Assembly: GCA_014155875.1 (NCBI GenBank)
Contig: JACEFZ010017895.1
Location: 281,501-345,500 of the forward strand
Origin: Cepaea nemoralis
Lineage: Eukaryota; Mollusca; Gastropoda; Stylommatophora; Helicidae
Direction: 5' to 3'
Length of the DNA stretch: 64,000 nucleotides
Position numbers and translations under genes: made by a program. The first letter of the stretch is position 1. Each line of letters starts with the position of its first letter. Positions 1 through 10,790 of the stretch are shown piece by piece. A model generated the notes under the pieces. It did no database searches and was not told where the DNA came from. It worked only from the letters and a program-made list of their open reading frames with translations.

Positions 1-230
1 TGAATGAGTGAGTGGAAGAGACAGATTGAGTGGGCGTGAGAGTGAATGAGGGAGCGTGAGAGTGAATGAGTTAGCGGGAGAGTGAATGAGTGAGCGGGAG
101 AGTGAATGAGTGAGAGTGTGTGTGTGAGTGAATGAGTGAGAGGGAATGAGTGAGAGTGAGAGTGAATGAGAGAGAGAGAGAGTGTGTGTGTGGTGTGTGT
201 GTGTGTGTGTGGGGGGGGGGGGGGGGCACG
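1..230. repeat. GAGTGAATGAGTGAGCGG-type minisatellite and G-run
   Basis: Units of about 20 bp (GAGAGTGAATGAGTGAGCGG variants) grade into (GA)n and (GT)n and end in a run of about 16 G at roughly 211-226. No coding content. Confidence 0.9.
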
Positions 231-239
231 CTGGCATCA

Positions 240-465
240 CTACTTTTAAGTCACATACTTTTTATGTACATATTTTTTCCATGTTTAGCCTTGTTTATGT
301 TTACAACATTCATTTCACAATGTTTATTTTTCTTCCTATGTAAATGTATAATGCTCTTGATGAACGAAAGACGTGTGATTGGAAGGGCCGAATGTAAGAC
401 GGGCCTGCGCGCCCAATTTGTGACCCTAATAAAGTTGATTTGATTTGATTTGATTTGATTTAGTT
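240..465 (+). mobile_element. 3' end of a non-LTR retrotransposon with (TTGAT)n tail
   Basis: The segment ends with CCTAATAAAG followed by four TTGAT pentamers. A GC-rich stretch (GGCCGAATGTAAGACGGGCC) before it is typical of non-LTR 3' UTRs that end in short tandem repeats. No coding part remains. Family not determined. Confidence 0.6.
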
Positions 466-639
466 TGTATCCATTAACGTTCCAACATGGGAGACCCTAC
501 CTGTAGCTAAGCTACCGTTAGCGTAGCTCTTAAAGTTTATTTAAAGAAGACAGCCACTCTACAACTTCAAGGTGGAGACACACCAGAGGAGTTCAGCTAT
601 TTTTGTAAACAACAGTTTCTTGGGAAGCAAACAGCAAAT

Positions 640-800
640 AATATTTGTGTAGTGACATCTGGAAAGATTAAGGGGAAGAGAGGCAGGGGCAGACCAAGAA
701 AAAGTATGCTGGGTGGACTAAGACGGTGACATTGAGGAATATCATCAGCAGAGATATCCAGAATACCAAAGACCGTGATCAGTGGAAAGACATTAACACG
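640..800 (+). pseudogene. Short RTE-type RT C-terminal fragment
   Basis: The frame starting near 648 reads SGKIKGKRGRGRPRKSM and resembles the basic GKIEGxRxRGRPR tail that ends the reverse transcriptase polyprotein of RTE elements (compare the minus-strand copies at 37.8 and 61.5 kb). Stops follow within 30 codons. It is a relic on the opposite strand to the other RTE copies. Confidence 0.55.
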
Positions 801-1197
801 TATTTCAGCTGGCAAGACATTTGGATATGATGATGTGCATGGCAAAATACAGCAAAATCTGCGGGTAAATTATTGTGAAATATATTGCTTCTGAAAGCGG
901 CCGGTTGGTTGTAAACACAATGGTTGCCAGGAGACAAAGCTACTAAAAGGTCATTCATGTTTCCTGGAGCCCATTTGATCAGGGTTTTTCCAGGGCCCAC
1001 TTGCCATCAGGAAAGCCGTCACCCTGGTTCTTGTCTTCATTATTCAAATGTACAACGGGGAAACATTAATTTTAATTCAAATAATTAATAATTAAAGCAC
1101 AGAATTCTTTACCAGATAGGTGCACTATCAGTGGCTGGGCTGAGCTTTAGTTCAACTCGAGTGAGCGTTTTAAAAAAATAATCATTACATAAACACA
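800..1197. other. Downstream flank of the GH10-like gene, no other feature
   Basis: AT-rich sequence with no coding potential on either strand. It probably includes the 3' UTR on the minus strand. Confidence 0.5.
1071..1076 (-). promoter_or_regulatory. Possible ATTAAA poly(A) signal for the GH10-like gene
   Basis: On the minus strand ATTAAA lies about 120 bases after the TGA at 1198-1200. It is the first common poly(A) hexamer variant downstream. The region is AT-rich, so a chance match is likely. Confidence 0.25.
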
Positions 1198-1422
1198 TCA
1201 CTGACCTGCGGTTCCTGTAATGTTGACAGTGACAGATCTATCAGCTTTCTCTAGCGAGAATGTTGTTCGCTGTATGGGCTTCCCCTTGTAGTACACAGAC
1301 ACAGCATAGTCTCCCTGGAAGCCCCTGACAGTGAACGACGTGCCTGACGTCAGAGATTGTATCACGTGTGTGCTCCAGTCTTGTTTGATCAAACGCTGGT
1401 ACCGCTGGCCAGCCGCATCCAG
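1198..1422 (-). CDS. GH10-like gene, last exon (C-terminal domain)
   Basis: The exon starts after acceptor GTCTCTAG and reads LDAAGQRYQRLIKQDWSTHV, then SGTSFTVRGFQGDYAVSVYY and KGKPIQRTTFSLEKADRSVT, ending VNITGTAGQ and TGA at 1198-1200. NAAGxR...L....W.TH closes the GH10 barrel. The F-x-V-R-G-F-x-G-D-Y beta domain is the usual tail of mollusc GH10 proteins, so a stop here gives a normal length. A good donor (CAG|GTCAGT, 1200-1206) sits just before the stop, so splicing to another exon beyond position 1 is possible. Confidence 0.92.
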   Translation of the reverse strand: MDAAGQRYQRLIKQDWSTHVIQSLTSGTSFTVRGFQGDYAVSVYYKGKPIQRTTFSLEKADRSVTVNITGTAGQ

Positions 1423-1426
1423 CTAG

Positions 1427-1484
1427 AGACAACAATAAACAGAATGACACTATAGCAAACATTAAACACGCCTCCTCACTTCGC
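1427..1484. repeat. 61-bp minisatellite, single terminal unit next to the last exon
   Basis: The sequence CAATAAACAGAATGACACTA and the following AGCAAACATTAAACACGCC match the large array at 4.0-6.96 kb. This unit directly abuts the splice acceptor of the last GH10-like exon. It was separated from the array by the insertion of RTE copy 1. Confidence 0.88.
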
Positions 1485-4000
1485 TCCATCCATCCATCAT
1501 GTGCCATGCCGGTAAGCGTGGGGGTCATGTTCTGCCATCTCACTCGATCACCAGAGTCGTGGATCAGCTCTGTGTTGCTATCTCGACCATGCCACGTGGC
1601 CATCCATCCAGGTACTTACTTCTAGGTCTCCCCCCTTGGTCTTTTCCCTTCGATCTTGCCAGTTGTCACCAATTTCTCCAATTCATTTCTTCTCATAACA
1701 TGCCCAAAAAAATTTGACTGTCTACGTCTAATGATTCTAATCAGTTTACGATCTTCATTTGTTTCTTTGGTTTTTCTGTCCGTCCATGGTATTCTTTGAA
1801 TTTTCCTCAGAAACCACATTTCCACAGCCATCAGATGTTTTCCAGCTTGACTGCTTATTGTCCACGCTTCACATCCATACAAAAGCACAGGTTCTATGTA
1901 GCACCTCAACGCTCTTTTTCTCGTTTCAATTGATATCTTTGTATTGTTCAGTATGTTTTTCATCTTGCAAAAGGCTACCTTCGCATGGCAATTTTTGTTC
2001 TAATCTCTTCAAGGCATCTCCCATCAGATGTTATGACTGTGCCGAGATAACAGTATCGATTCACTTGTTTAAGAATATGCCCAACTACTCGTATATCACA
2101 TAGTGGTATTTCCTTCTTCCCAGTGACGACCATAATCTGTGTCTTCTTACAATTCATTTCTAACCCCAGTTGTTCACTATGTGCAACAACCGTATGTACT
2201 AAATTTTGCAGGTCCTGTTCATTGTCTGCAATCAAGACTGTATCATCTGCAAATCTAATGTTATTGATGTATCTTCCCCCAATGTCGATTCCTTCCATAT
2301 CTTCTATATTTCTGAATTTATTTTCACTGTACAGGGAAAAAAAGATCTGGAGGCATTACACATCCCTGTCTCACACCTCTTTTAATAGGCTGATATTGAC
2401 TTACATCGTTATCAATTCTGATGGCAGCTTGTTGTTTCCAATATATGCTTTTTACAAGTCTAAGGTCGTTTCCATTAATTTGTAGATCTTCAAGCACCCT
2501 TATCATGTCGACATGTTTCACTTTATCGAAAGCCTTTGTGTAGTAAATAAAGCAAAGATATATACCTTTGTTTACTTCTATACAACGCTCAATTACTGTT
2601 CTCAGTATATACACCGCATTTATTGTGCCCTTGCCTTCTACAAACCCACATTGTTCTTCTCCTATTTCGGGTTGTATTTTCTTCCTAACTCTTTGCATGA
2701 TAATTCTCAGCAGAATCTTCGTGATGTGGCTCATTATACTAATTGTTCTATGTTGATCGCAATACATGGCTCCTGATTTCTTCGGGATTGCAATAAATAT
2801 AGAATTACATAATTCAGGAGGTATATCTCCAGTATTGTATATTGCGTTCATTAATCTGGTGACTTGGTCTATTCCATATTCTTCTAAGGCATTGATCATT
2901 TCTACTGTGATGTTATCTGTACCTGGGGTCTTGCCAGTTTTCGTATGTGAAGAGCATTCTGAACTTCTATCTTCAAAATTTATGGTCCTTCATTTTTATT
3001 CCGATGATCATATTGTTCTTCTCTTGTATCATCATACAGGTCTTTCACATAATCTGACCACGCATGTAAAATCCGATCTTTTTCTATTATGATTTTGACA
3101 TCTTTGGTTTTTAGGCAACCCGTTGATGCGTGTGTTCTTTTGTTATTGATGTCATTAATTCTTTTGTGCATTAATTTGGTATTCCGGGTGTTGTGTTGGT
3201 GTTCAATTTCCTTGCAATTTTCCTTAAGCCATGTTTCTTTTGCCTAATTTGCATAGCTTCCTAATTTTCCCATGAATCTCTTCATATTTTTCCTTGTTAT
3301 GTTTGTTATTTCTTCTTACTTCCATGAGTTTTAAGATGTCTTCCGTCATCCATTTCTTGCGTCCTATTATCTTTATTTTTGGGATGGTTGTTTTTGCAGC
3401 TTGGTTGACTGATTTCTTTAATATTTCCCATTGGTCACTGACGTCTTGAAGTAATATATCCATGTCGGACAATGCATCGAATCTGTTCTTTACCTCTACG
3501 TTGAATTTATCTTTTATTTCCTCACTCTTCAGTGCTTGTAGATCAAATTTTGTGTTTCTTTGTGAATATTTGCCTTTCTTTAATTTTATATGTAAATTGC
3601 TTAAGATTAATCTATGGTCGCTGTAGCACTCTGCGCTTGGCATAATGTTTTGCGACTTTTAAGGCATTTCAAAATCTTCTGTTGATGAGGATGTAATCAA
3701 TCTGATTTCTAATCTTATGATCAGGACTCCTCCATGTCCATAATCTCCTTGGGTGCTGTTGAAACCAGGTGTTTCCAATAATCAAATCTTGCCCTTTTGC
3801 CCAATGTACTAGTCTGCAACCTCTTTCATTCTGTTCCCCTAGTCCATACTTGCCTACTATGCATCCATACTGTTGATTTCCAACTTTGGCATTCAAGTCA
3901 CCCATTATAATAGTTACTTCAGAATTCTTGCATTTCTTGAAGGCTTTCTTTAAATCACTATAAAATTCATCGATGCTGCCATCACTACTGTCTGCTGCCA
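1485..4000 (-). mobile_element. RTE-like non-LTR retrotransposon, copy 1 (5'-truncated, decayed)
   Basis: In transcription order the pieces are: endonuclease C-half at 3669-4000 (GDLNAKVG, IDYILINRRF), linker at 3224-3643 and 2980-3171, RT core at 2324-2899 (DQHRTISIMSH, YTKAFDKVKH, GVRQGC), the catalytic FADD box at 1975-2298 (RFADDTVLIAD), and RT thumb/tail at 1622-1963 (LLYGCEAWT). Stops and frame shifts separate them, so it is dead. The 3' end carries a (ATGG)n tail at 1485-1497 on the plus strand as CCAT repeats. The N-terminal GTWNVRTL endonuclease part is missing. The element sits inside the 61-bp minisatellite, which resumes on both sides. Confidence 0.92.
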
Positions 4001-4004
4001 CTAC

Positions 4005-5462
4005 AGACCACAATAACAAGAATGACACTATAGCAAAAATTCAACACACCTCCTTACTCAGATACAGACCACAATAAACAGAATGACACTATAGCAAACC
4101 ATTCAACACACCTCCTTACTCAGATACAGACCACAATAAACAGAATGACACTATAGCAAACATTCAACACACCTCCTTACTCAGATACAGACCACAATAA
4201 ACAGAATGACACTATAGCAAACATTCAACACGCCTCCTTACACAGATACAGACCACAATAAACAGAATGACACTATAGCAAACATTCAACACAACCTCCT
4301 TACTCAGATACAGACCACAATAAAACAGAATGACACTATAGCAAACATTCAACACGCCTCCTTACCCAGATACAGACCACAATAAACAGAATGACACTAT
4401 AGCAAACATCATCAACACTCCTCTACCCAGATACAGACCACAATAAACAGAATGACAACTATAGCAACATTCAACACACCTCCTTACCCAGATACAGACC
4501 ACAATAAACAGAATGACACTATAGCAAAACATTCAACACACCTCCTTACCCAGATACAGACCACAATAAACAGAATTACACTATAGCAAACATTCAACAC
4601 GCCTCCTTACCCAGATACAGACCACAATAAACAGAATGACACTATAGCAACATTCAACACACCTCCTTACCCAGATACAGACCACAATAAACAGAATGAC
4701 ACTATAGCAAACATTCATCACGCCTCCTTACTCAGATACAGACCACAATAAACAGAATGACACCTATAGCAACATTCAACACACCTCCTTACCCAGATAC
4801 AGACCACAATAAACAGAATGACACTATAGCAAACATTCATCACGCCTCCTTACTCAGATACAGACCACAATAAACAGAATGACACTATAGCAAACATTCA
4901 ACACGCCTCCTTACACAGATACAGACCACAATAAACAGAATGACACTATAGCAACATTCATCACGCCTCCTTACTCAGATACAGACCACAATAAACAGAA
5001 TGACCACTATAGCAAACATTCATCACGCCTCCTTACTCAGATACAGACAACAATAAACAGAATGACACTATAGCAAACATTCAACACACCTCCTTACCCA
5101 GATACAGACCACAATAAACAGAAGATGACACTATAGCAAACATTCATCACGCCTCCTTACTCAGATACAGACCACAATAAACAGAATGACACTATAGCAA
5201 ACATTCAACACGCCTCCTTACACAGATACAGACCACAACTAAACCAGAATGACACTATAGCAAACATTCATCACGCCTCCTTACTCAGATACAGACCACA
5301 ATAAACAGAATGACACTATAGCAAACATTCAACACGCCTCCTACACAGATACAGACCACAATAAACAGAATGACACTATAGCAAACATTCAACACGCCTC
5401 CTTACACAGATACAGACCACAATAAACAGAATGACACTATTGCAATCATTCAACACGCCTGT
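4005..5462. repeat. 61-bp minisatellite array, main block
   Basis: About 23 units (by length) of TACAGACCACAATAAACAGA, then ATGACACTATAGCAAACATT, then CAACACGCCTCCTTACnCAGA. Units are highly similar but carry scattered one-base indels. On the gene strand each unit contains a pyrimidine tract (ATTCTGTTTATTGTGGTCTG) and GTAAGG, so it resembles a fused 3' splice site and 5' splice site. Non-coding; lies in the last intron of the GH10-like gene. Confidence 0.97.
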
Positions 5463-6302
5463 ACAGTGTATACAAACGCTGAAAACTGTAATTTGCTGGA
5501 GTCGTCTTTGCAACAAGAATTAAATAATGTAGTTAGGTGGAGCTATGCAAACCGTATGCAAATTAACATCACTAAAACAAAAGCAATAAAGACTTCAAAC
5601 TCTAAATTCACACACATCACTTCAACTTCATATCGATAACATGCCAGTAGAAAATGTAATTGAGCACAAAACATTAGGCCTAATCATTGATAGAAACCTA
5701 ACCTTTAATTTCCACGTTCAAGCTCTCATTAAACAAACAGCGAAAAAAGTCTACCAACTCGCCAAGATTAAAAATTTCCTTGATAAGGACACAAGGAACA
5801 TATTCTATACTTCTCACATACAGACAGTTTGACTACTACTCTACATTCTGGGTCGGTTGTTCTAATTCAAACACCAAGCGACTTTACTCACTCCAGAAAC
5901 GGGTCATGAGTTTAATTTATAGCATATATTTATCTGACAATCCTAGCCTTCATAAACGCCTTCATTTACTACCACTCCGCTAACGCCGGCTTTTCAATAA
6001 GGCCAAACTAATTCACAAAATCCTACGTCAGAATGCCCCAAATTACCTTTGGCCATTGTTTAAATATAATGCTAGACACAGTAAACGTTTAAATATATTA
6101 CACATTCCGAAGCCTAGGATTGACGTATACAAAACAAGCTTAACGTATTCTGCAGCTCAGCTGTGGAATAATCTTCCACAAGAAATCAAGACATCACCAA
6201 TCCCTGTACATTTAATCGCAAGTTATTCGAATACTATCTCAGTACGGATTACCTTCCCCATTGATAATAGAAATAATAGTAATAACAAAACCCTAGTATA
6301 AC
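5463..6302 (+). mobile_element. Non-LTR RT C-terminal fragment (Jockey/CR1-like) inside the minisatellite
   Basis: Broken frames read LLESSLQQELNNVVRWSYAN (about 5490), EHKTLGLIIDRNLTFNFHV (5665), KIKNFLDKDTRNIFYTSHIQ (5770), RLYSLQKRVMSLI (5880) and KPRIDVYKTSLTYSAAQLWN (6115). This is the thumb and post-RT region that follows the YADD box in Jockey/CR1-type elements. Stops interrupt at least twice, so it is a pseudogene. The same family, better preserved, is at 24.6-25.45 kb. Confidence 0.85.
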
Positions 6303-6960
6303 AGCCAGTCCCCGTTTGAATGACATTATAACAAACATTTAACACGCCTCCTCACCCAGCTACAGAACACAATAAACAGAATGACACAATAGTAAACAGA
6401 ATGACACAACATCAAACATTCAACACACCTACACACCCAGCTACAGACCACAATAAACAGAATGACACTGTAGTAAACATTCAACACGACTCCTCATTTA
6501 GCTACGTACGACCATAAGTAGAATGACACCATAGCAGACATTCAAACAATCCTCCTCACCTAGCTACGTACCAGAATAAACAGAATGACACGCTAGCAAG
6601 ATTCAACACGCCTCCTACACACCTAGATACATATCACAATAAACAGAATGACACTATAGCAAACATTCGACACGCCTCCTCACCTAGCTACATAACACCA
6701 TAAACTGAATGACACTGTAGCAAACATTAAACACGCCTCCTCACCCAGCTACAGACTGCAATAAACAGAATGACACTATAGCAAATATTCAACACGCCTA
6801 CACCACCCAGCAACAGACTACAATAAACTGAATGACACTATAGCCAAACATTCAACACGTCTCCTCATTTCGCTACAGACCACATAACAAGAATGACACT
6901 ATAGCAAACATTCAAAAACGCCTCCTCGCCCAGCTACAGACCACAATAAACAGAATGACA
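6303..6960. repeat. 61-bp minisatellite array, diverged block
   Basis: About ten diverged units, 60-67 bp each. These keep the older form CTCACCCAGCTACAGACCAC. On the gene strand it reads GGTCTGTAG followed by CTGGGTGAGG, which is closer to the true acceptor of the last exon (TGTCTCTAG|CTGGATG) than the main block is. Confidence 0.9.
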
Positions 6961-6964
6961 ACAG

Positions 6965-7155
6965 CCTTAACCAATAATGATGACCGATTTGGCAGCAGAC
7001 CGTGTAGCGCTGGTTTACGTGTTGGTATAGGAGCCGGTCGTTCAGAAACCAATGGCAAACTACTGAACGTAAAACTTGCCACAACATCAATGACTTCAGT
7101 GAAATGCTGGTGTTGACTGCAATGTCCTGTAAAGGATATGCAACTTTTTTTTTCA
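6965..7155 (+). mobile_element. SINE family A copy
   Basis: Contains the family core CAATGGCAAACTACTGAACG and ATGCTGGTGTTGACTGCAAT, and ends GTCCTGTAAAGGATATGCAA plus a poly(T) run. Head partly degraded. It follows directly on the 61-bp array. Confidence 0.8.
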
Positions 7156-7454
7156 AGGCAACGGCAAGAGCAGGTTGTAGTTTCGCTCGACCGCGATCAT
7201 TGTCAGCCAATCTTCTTCATACTAAGCGGATGTATTTTATTTAGTAAGAAGACTTGCCTGCGTGGATCTACACATAATTATTCATTTTTATTGGTAACAG
7301 TACAGACAGAAAATCAGACCTGAGACAGATACACAACAAGCTGCTCTCACCCTGGATATCCTGTCGGGCAGCTAGTTTCCCCACACACAACAAGCTGCTC
7401 TCACCCTATATATCCCCCCCCCCCCACACACACACACGCACACACACACTAGAG

Positions 7455-7688
7455 AGTCTCCGTGGCGAAGTAGTCAAAACGTTTGACCCGGGCTCCGAAG
7501 GTTATGGGTTCGATTCCGGGCTGCGTCCTTCGGTTCACAGGTGTATTTTTCGAATGTCGTCACTAGAGCTACGGAGTTCGTGCTTTGTGCGACGTTTTCG
7601 GCAGCCCGCGCTGCGGAAAGAGGCTGAGCCATATGGGATAAAACCCGGTGCAATGAAGTCAATCCTGTCGACTTTTAAAGACTTAAGC

Positions 7689-7735
<47 letters not shown>
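7455..7735 (+). mobile_element. tRNA-derived SINE family C ending in (CA)n
   Basis: The head at 7457-7530 has an A-box-like TGGCGAAGTAGT and a perfect B box GGTTCGATTCC, so it is tRNA-like. The body has no match to families A or B in this window. The 3' end is a (CA)n tract at 7690-7735. Not a functional tRNA: no complementary acceptor stem is seen. Confidence 0.68.
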
Positions 7736-7737
<2 letters not shown>

Positions 7738-7739
7738 CT

Positions 7740-8690
7740 CACACTCTTTCTTTTACTGGAAGGAACTTCTACATGTGTACGCCAAACTCAATTGCATGTA
7801 TCACATTTCGATGTAATGTGCAGTCCATGTACATGGGCAAAACGGCAAAGACAGTTAAAAACTAGGATAGTTGAGTGGCACCTTGCAGTCTTGACAGACC
7901 AAAGTATGTGAGTTGGAATGTGGTCAATATTCCATCACAATACCTGGGCAGAGCTTCAGAGAAACATGTGGTGCCCAAACGACATGATCCCTCTCTCGGC
8001 AAAGCAAATCTAAATAGATTAGGAAATCACACTGGCAAAGTCTGGCAATCTCACTATCCATACAAACCGGAAGAAGCCATTTCTTTAATTGCGTGACATT
8101 TATAACAGAATTTAAGGACGTCGCATGCAAAGAAGAGTTTCAGTGTCCAATACACACAACCAAAACTTGCTAAAGTATGCAGAGGTGTTTGCTATATACG
8201 CAATGAAACCACAATAATGTAGACAAAGGAACACACACGTTAAATCGACTTTGATGATGGTGTATTATATGACAATGTGTTTATATATTTCAGTTGAAAG
8301 GATTTATTGCACTACTTCATTAAATGTTGAACATTTTGTTTTCTAGTATTCATCTGACGGGAAACATGGAAATATCCCATGAAATAAAGTGTGCCATGTG
8401 TTTGCGTCATCATTAATCATGTATGCCATTTTCAGCAACAACAATATAAGCTTATTTATTCTCGAAAGATGCTACAAAGGTGGCGGTAAAAACAGTATTA
8501 GATAAATATAATTAATTAAATATTTAAACACACAACAGTACAGTCAAAATGGTCGAAAAACAAATAAAACACGGCTTTGACAACATCTGTAGTTAAAGTA
8601 TAAAACTTGTAAAAACTAAGCAGGACAATGATTAATACAGCAAACAATTAGAGAAGAAAATAAATGACTAGAACATGAATTCAGTTCAGT
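7740..8690. other. Intronic, no recognisable feature
   Basis: Mixed AT-rich sequence. No frame with family resemblance, no TIR and no tandem repeat seen. Confidence 0.5.
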
Positions 8691-8698
8691 AACCTCAC

Positions 8699-8819
8699 CG
8701 TGTAAGTGTAACCGTGAATTAGAGCATTGATCGGGTCCACTTCGTGGTCCCAAAAACCCAAAATTGAGATGCCTTCTACAGACGGGTGGCTGAAGTACAG
8801 TCGGAGCGCAGCCTCATAC
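8699..8819 (-). CDS. GH10-like gene, exon 11 in window (beta-8, GFWD)
   Basis: The 121-nt exon has acceptor ACTCATTCAG and donor GTGAGG. After one base it encodes YEAALRLYFSHPSVEGISIL, then GFWDHEVDPINALIHGYTYT. This is the last helix and strand of the barrel, matching animal GH10 proteins nearly word for word up to GFWD. Active members continue with a Trp-Arg pair lining the -1 subsite (HWRP-like). Here the equivalent is EVDP, so that pair is also missing. The intron downstream (1423-8698) holds the 61-bp minisatellite and RTE copy 1. Confidence 0.96.
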
Positions 8820-8861
8820 CTGAATGAGTCAAACACAGCTACATAACATTGATATTCACAA

Positions 8862-8865
<4 letters not shown>

Positions 8866-8922
<57 letters not shown>

Positions 8923-8930
8923 CACGTACA

Positions 8931-9029
<99 letters not shown>

Positions 9030-9030
9030 T
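8866..9030. repeat. Compound microsatellite (CA)n-(TA)n-(TG)n
   Basis: (CA)n at about 8866-8917, (TA)n at about 8935-9009 and (TG)n at 9009-9028. It lies about 50 bp upstream of the acceptor of exon 8699-8819, inside the intron. Confidence 0.97.
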
Positions 9031-9041
9031 ATTGTTAAACT

Positions 9042-9287
9042 GCCGGCTTCGTGGCTTAGAGGTTAGCGACTTCTCTCCGTAATCTCGTATACTCTCGTAG
9101 GTAACGTGATGACGGTGAGAATCAGCAGTGGTTCGAATCGCATCGGTAACTTACGGGGTATGTGAGCCGGCCGCTCAGAAAGCAATGGCAAACTACTGAG
9201 CGTAATCTTGCCAAGAAATCAACATACAGCTGAAAGATGCTGGTGTTGGCAGCGATGTCCTGTAAAGGATATGCAAAAAAAACAAAC
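9042..9287 (+). mobile_element. SINE family A, full copy with 11-bp target duplication
   Basis: The head has a tRNA-like A box (GTGGCTTAGAGGTTAGCG) and B box (GTGGTTCGAATCGC). The body has CAATGGCAAACTACTGAGCG and TGCTGGTGTTGGCAGCGATG, and the tail is GTCCTGTAAAGGATATGCAA plus A-rich. It is flanked by ATTGTTAAACT at 9031-9041 and 9288-9298, a target-site duplication from L1/RTE-type priming. This is the reference copy of the family in the window. Confidence 0.9.
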
Positions 9288-9410
9288 ATTGTTAAACTAT
9301 AGATGTGAAGTGGTAGTAGCGTAGTGGCTAGATAATTATGTTATTGTTAAACTATAGACGTGAAGTACCGATAGCGTAGTGGCTAGATAATTATGTTATT
9401 GTCAAACTAT
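9288..9410. repeat. 55-bp direct repeats carrying an A-box-like motif
   Basis: ATTGTYAAACTAT starts at 9288, 9343 and 9398 (period 55). Between them TAGCGTAGTGGCTAGATAAT recurs, the same A-box-like string that opens SINE family B at 9427. Confidence 0.85.
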
Positions 9411-9695
9411 ATAATTGCAGTGGTGTTAGCGTAGTGGCCAAACGCTTGTCTGTCGGCTTAATGGCGGTGGGTTCGAATCACCATAGGAACAGATTCTTTT
9501 CTAAGCATCACAGAATGCTCAAGTCGATCCAGCATAAAATGGGTACCAGGAAATGTTTTGGGAAGAAGAGGCGGCTGCTGTGAGCTGACCACAACAGCCA
9601 CCAAGTGACGATTGGTCTGTGAATATATGGGTTTAGTACCATGTGCTCAATGCGCCTTAAGGCGTGGAAAAGGAACTTTTACTTGGTTTTAAACT
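9411..9695 (+). mobile_element. SINE family B copy
   Basis: A box TAGCGTAGTGGCC at 9427-9439 and B box GGTTCGAATC at 9470-9479. The body has AAATGGGTACCAGGAAATGT, CACCAAGTGACGATTGGTCT and ATGTGCTCAATGCGCCTTAA. Related copies at 17.4, 47.6 and 55.5 kb share head and body, which supports a tRNA-derived SINE family. Confidence 0.85.
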
Positions 9696-9881
9696 ACAGA
9701 TTCTATTAAGATAAAATAAATTATTGTAATGCTAAACTAATTATCCTCTCTAGTTAAATAACTATTATGTTATTAAATATAAACCAAACATTGTTGCAGG
9801 CCACAATAACTTTTAACCTCATTCAAGAAAAAGATTCTGTTGCCAATGAATGCAATGACAATGTGACGAAGAAAGCCTCAC

Positions 9882-9973
9882 CAGTCTGCTTTGTCGTGAT
9901 CATCGCTAGTTCCTACAGCTAATTGAGTTATCCAGAGCGGAACTCCTGCGGCTGCCAGATTGTCTAGACGGGC
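9882..9973 (-). CDS. GH10-like gene, exon 10 in window (nucleophile Glu replaced by Gln)
   Basis: The 92-nt exon has acceptor TCTTCAAG and donor GTGAGG. It encodes ARLDNLAAAGVPLWITQLAV, then GTSDDHDKAD, and leaves TG, completed to Trp. This is the beta-7 strand of the GH10 barrel, where active enzymes have L-P-[IL]-W-[IV]-T-E-L-D. The Glu is the retaining nucleophile; here the codon is CAA (Gln), and the following Asp of ELD is Ala. The change is one transversion from GAA, the same type as at the acid/base site. Confidence 0.95.
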
Positions 9974-9989
9974 CTTGAAGACACAGATG

Positions 9990-10525
9990 AATATCATTGC
10001 AGTGGTTAACGATGTGAATTAAATGTTTAGTCAGTTCTCTTGTAGTATTTGTATAAAATCATGTTGTTGTTTTTTTTTTGGTTTTATTATTATTATTTTT
10101 TTTTTTGCGTCTGCTTGCTTTGAACTCGCGCGTAGTCCATACACGTGCCACTACTTATAGTGCACTAGACTGATATTTCCTGTGGATTAACTTCCCTTTT
10201 ACCATTGTTCCCGCCATCAGGCGAACCCATTCTGACTTTATAGATAATTTTATTTTACATCCCCAAGTCAAGGATGAGCAGTCAACAGTTTAGTCCAATT
10301 GACTGGTGCATCAGGACACCGGATTTTTAGGTTACATTTATAACTGAAATAGGTTAAACTGTGATGACGTGTTAAACCATTCACCAATTTCGACAGGTCA
10401 ATGGCCAGCCTACATTGTTAGAAACTCATACGTTATGGATTAACTTACTATCAACCCCTTGTAGACTCACGCTATTTTTATCATATATTCCTCTTCAGTC
10501 TCCATATTAATGTAACGTCTCCTAC
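9990..10525. other. Intronic, no recognisable feature
   Basis: Contains T-rich runs near 10070-10105. No coding or structural repeat recognised. Confidence 0.5.
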
Positions 10526-10529
10526 ATCT

Positions 10530-10790
10530 CCATGCCGGCTCCGTGTTGATGGAGTTATGGACGCAGTTCGTAATCCCGCTAACCCGCTGTTCGAAACACA
10601 ACTGCAGACGATTTGGTAGCAAACCGTCTTGCATTGTTTTTTTTTTATAAAATGGTATGAGTGCCGGTAGATCAGAAAGCAATGGCAAACTACTGAACGT
10701 AAACGTGTCAAGAGATTACAACATCAAATAATGCTGGTGTTGACTGCGACGTCCTGTAAAGGATATGCAAGTAACTTTTTTACTTCTCTA
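10530..10790 (+). mobile_element. SINE family A copy
   Basis: Head GCCGGCTCCGTGTTGATGG, then a diverged B-box region (CTGTTCGAAACAC) and a T-run. The core is AGAAAGCAATGGCAAACTAC and TGCTGGTGTTGACTGCGACG, and it ends TCCTGTAAAGGATATGCAAG. Confidence 0.85.

Noticed and set aside
7457..7530. tRNA gene
   Set aside because: It has A and B boxes but no paired acceptor stem or convincing anticodon arm, and a SINE body follows.
9425..9485. tRNA gene
   Set aside because: It is the head of SINE family B, repeated with similar bodies at three other places.
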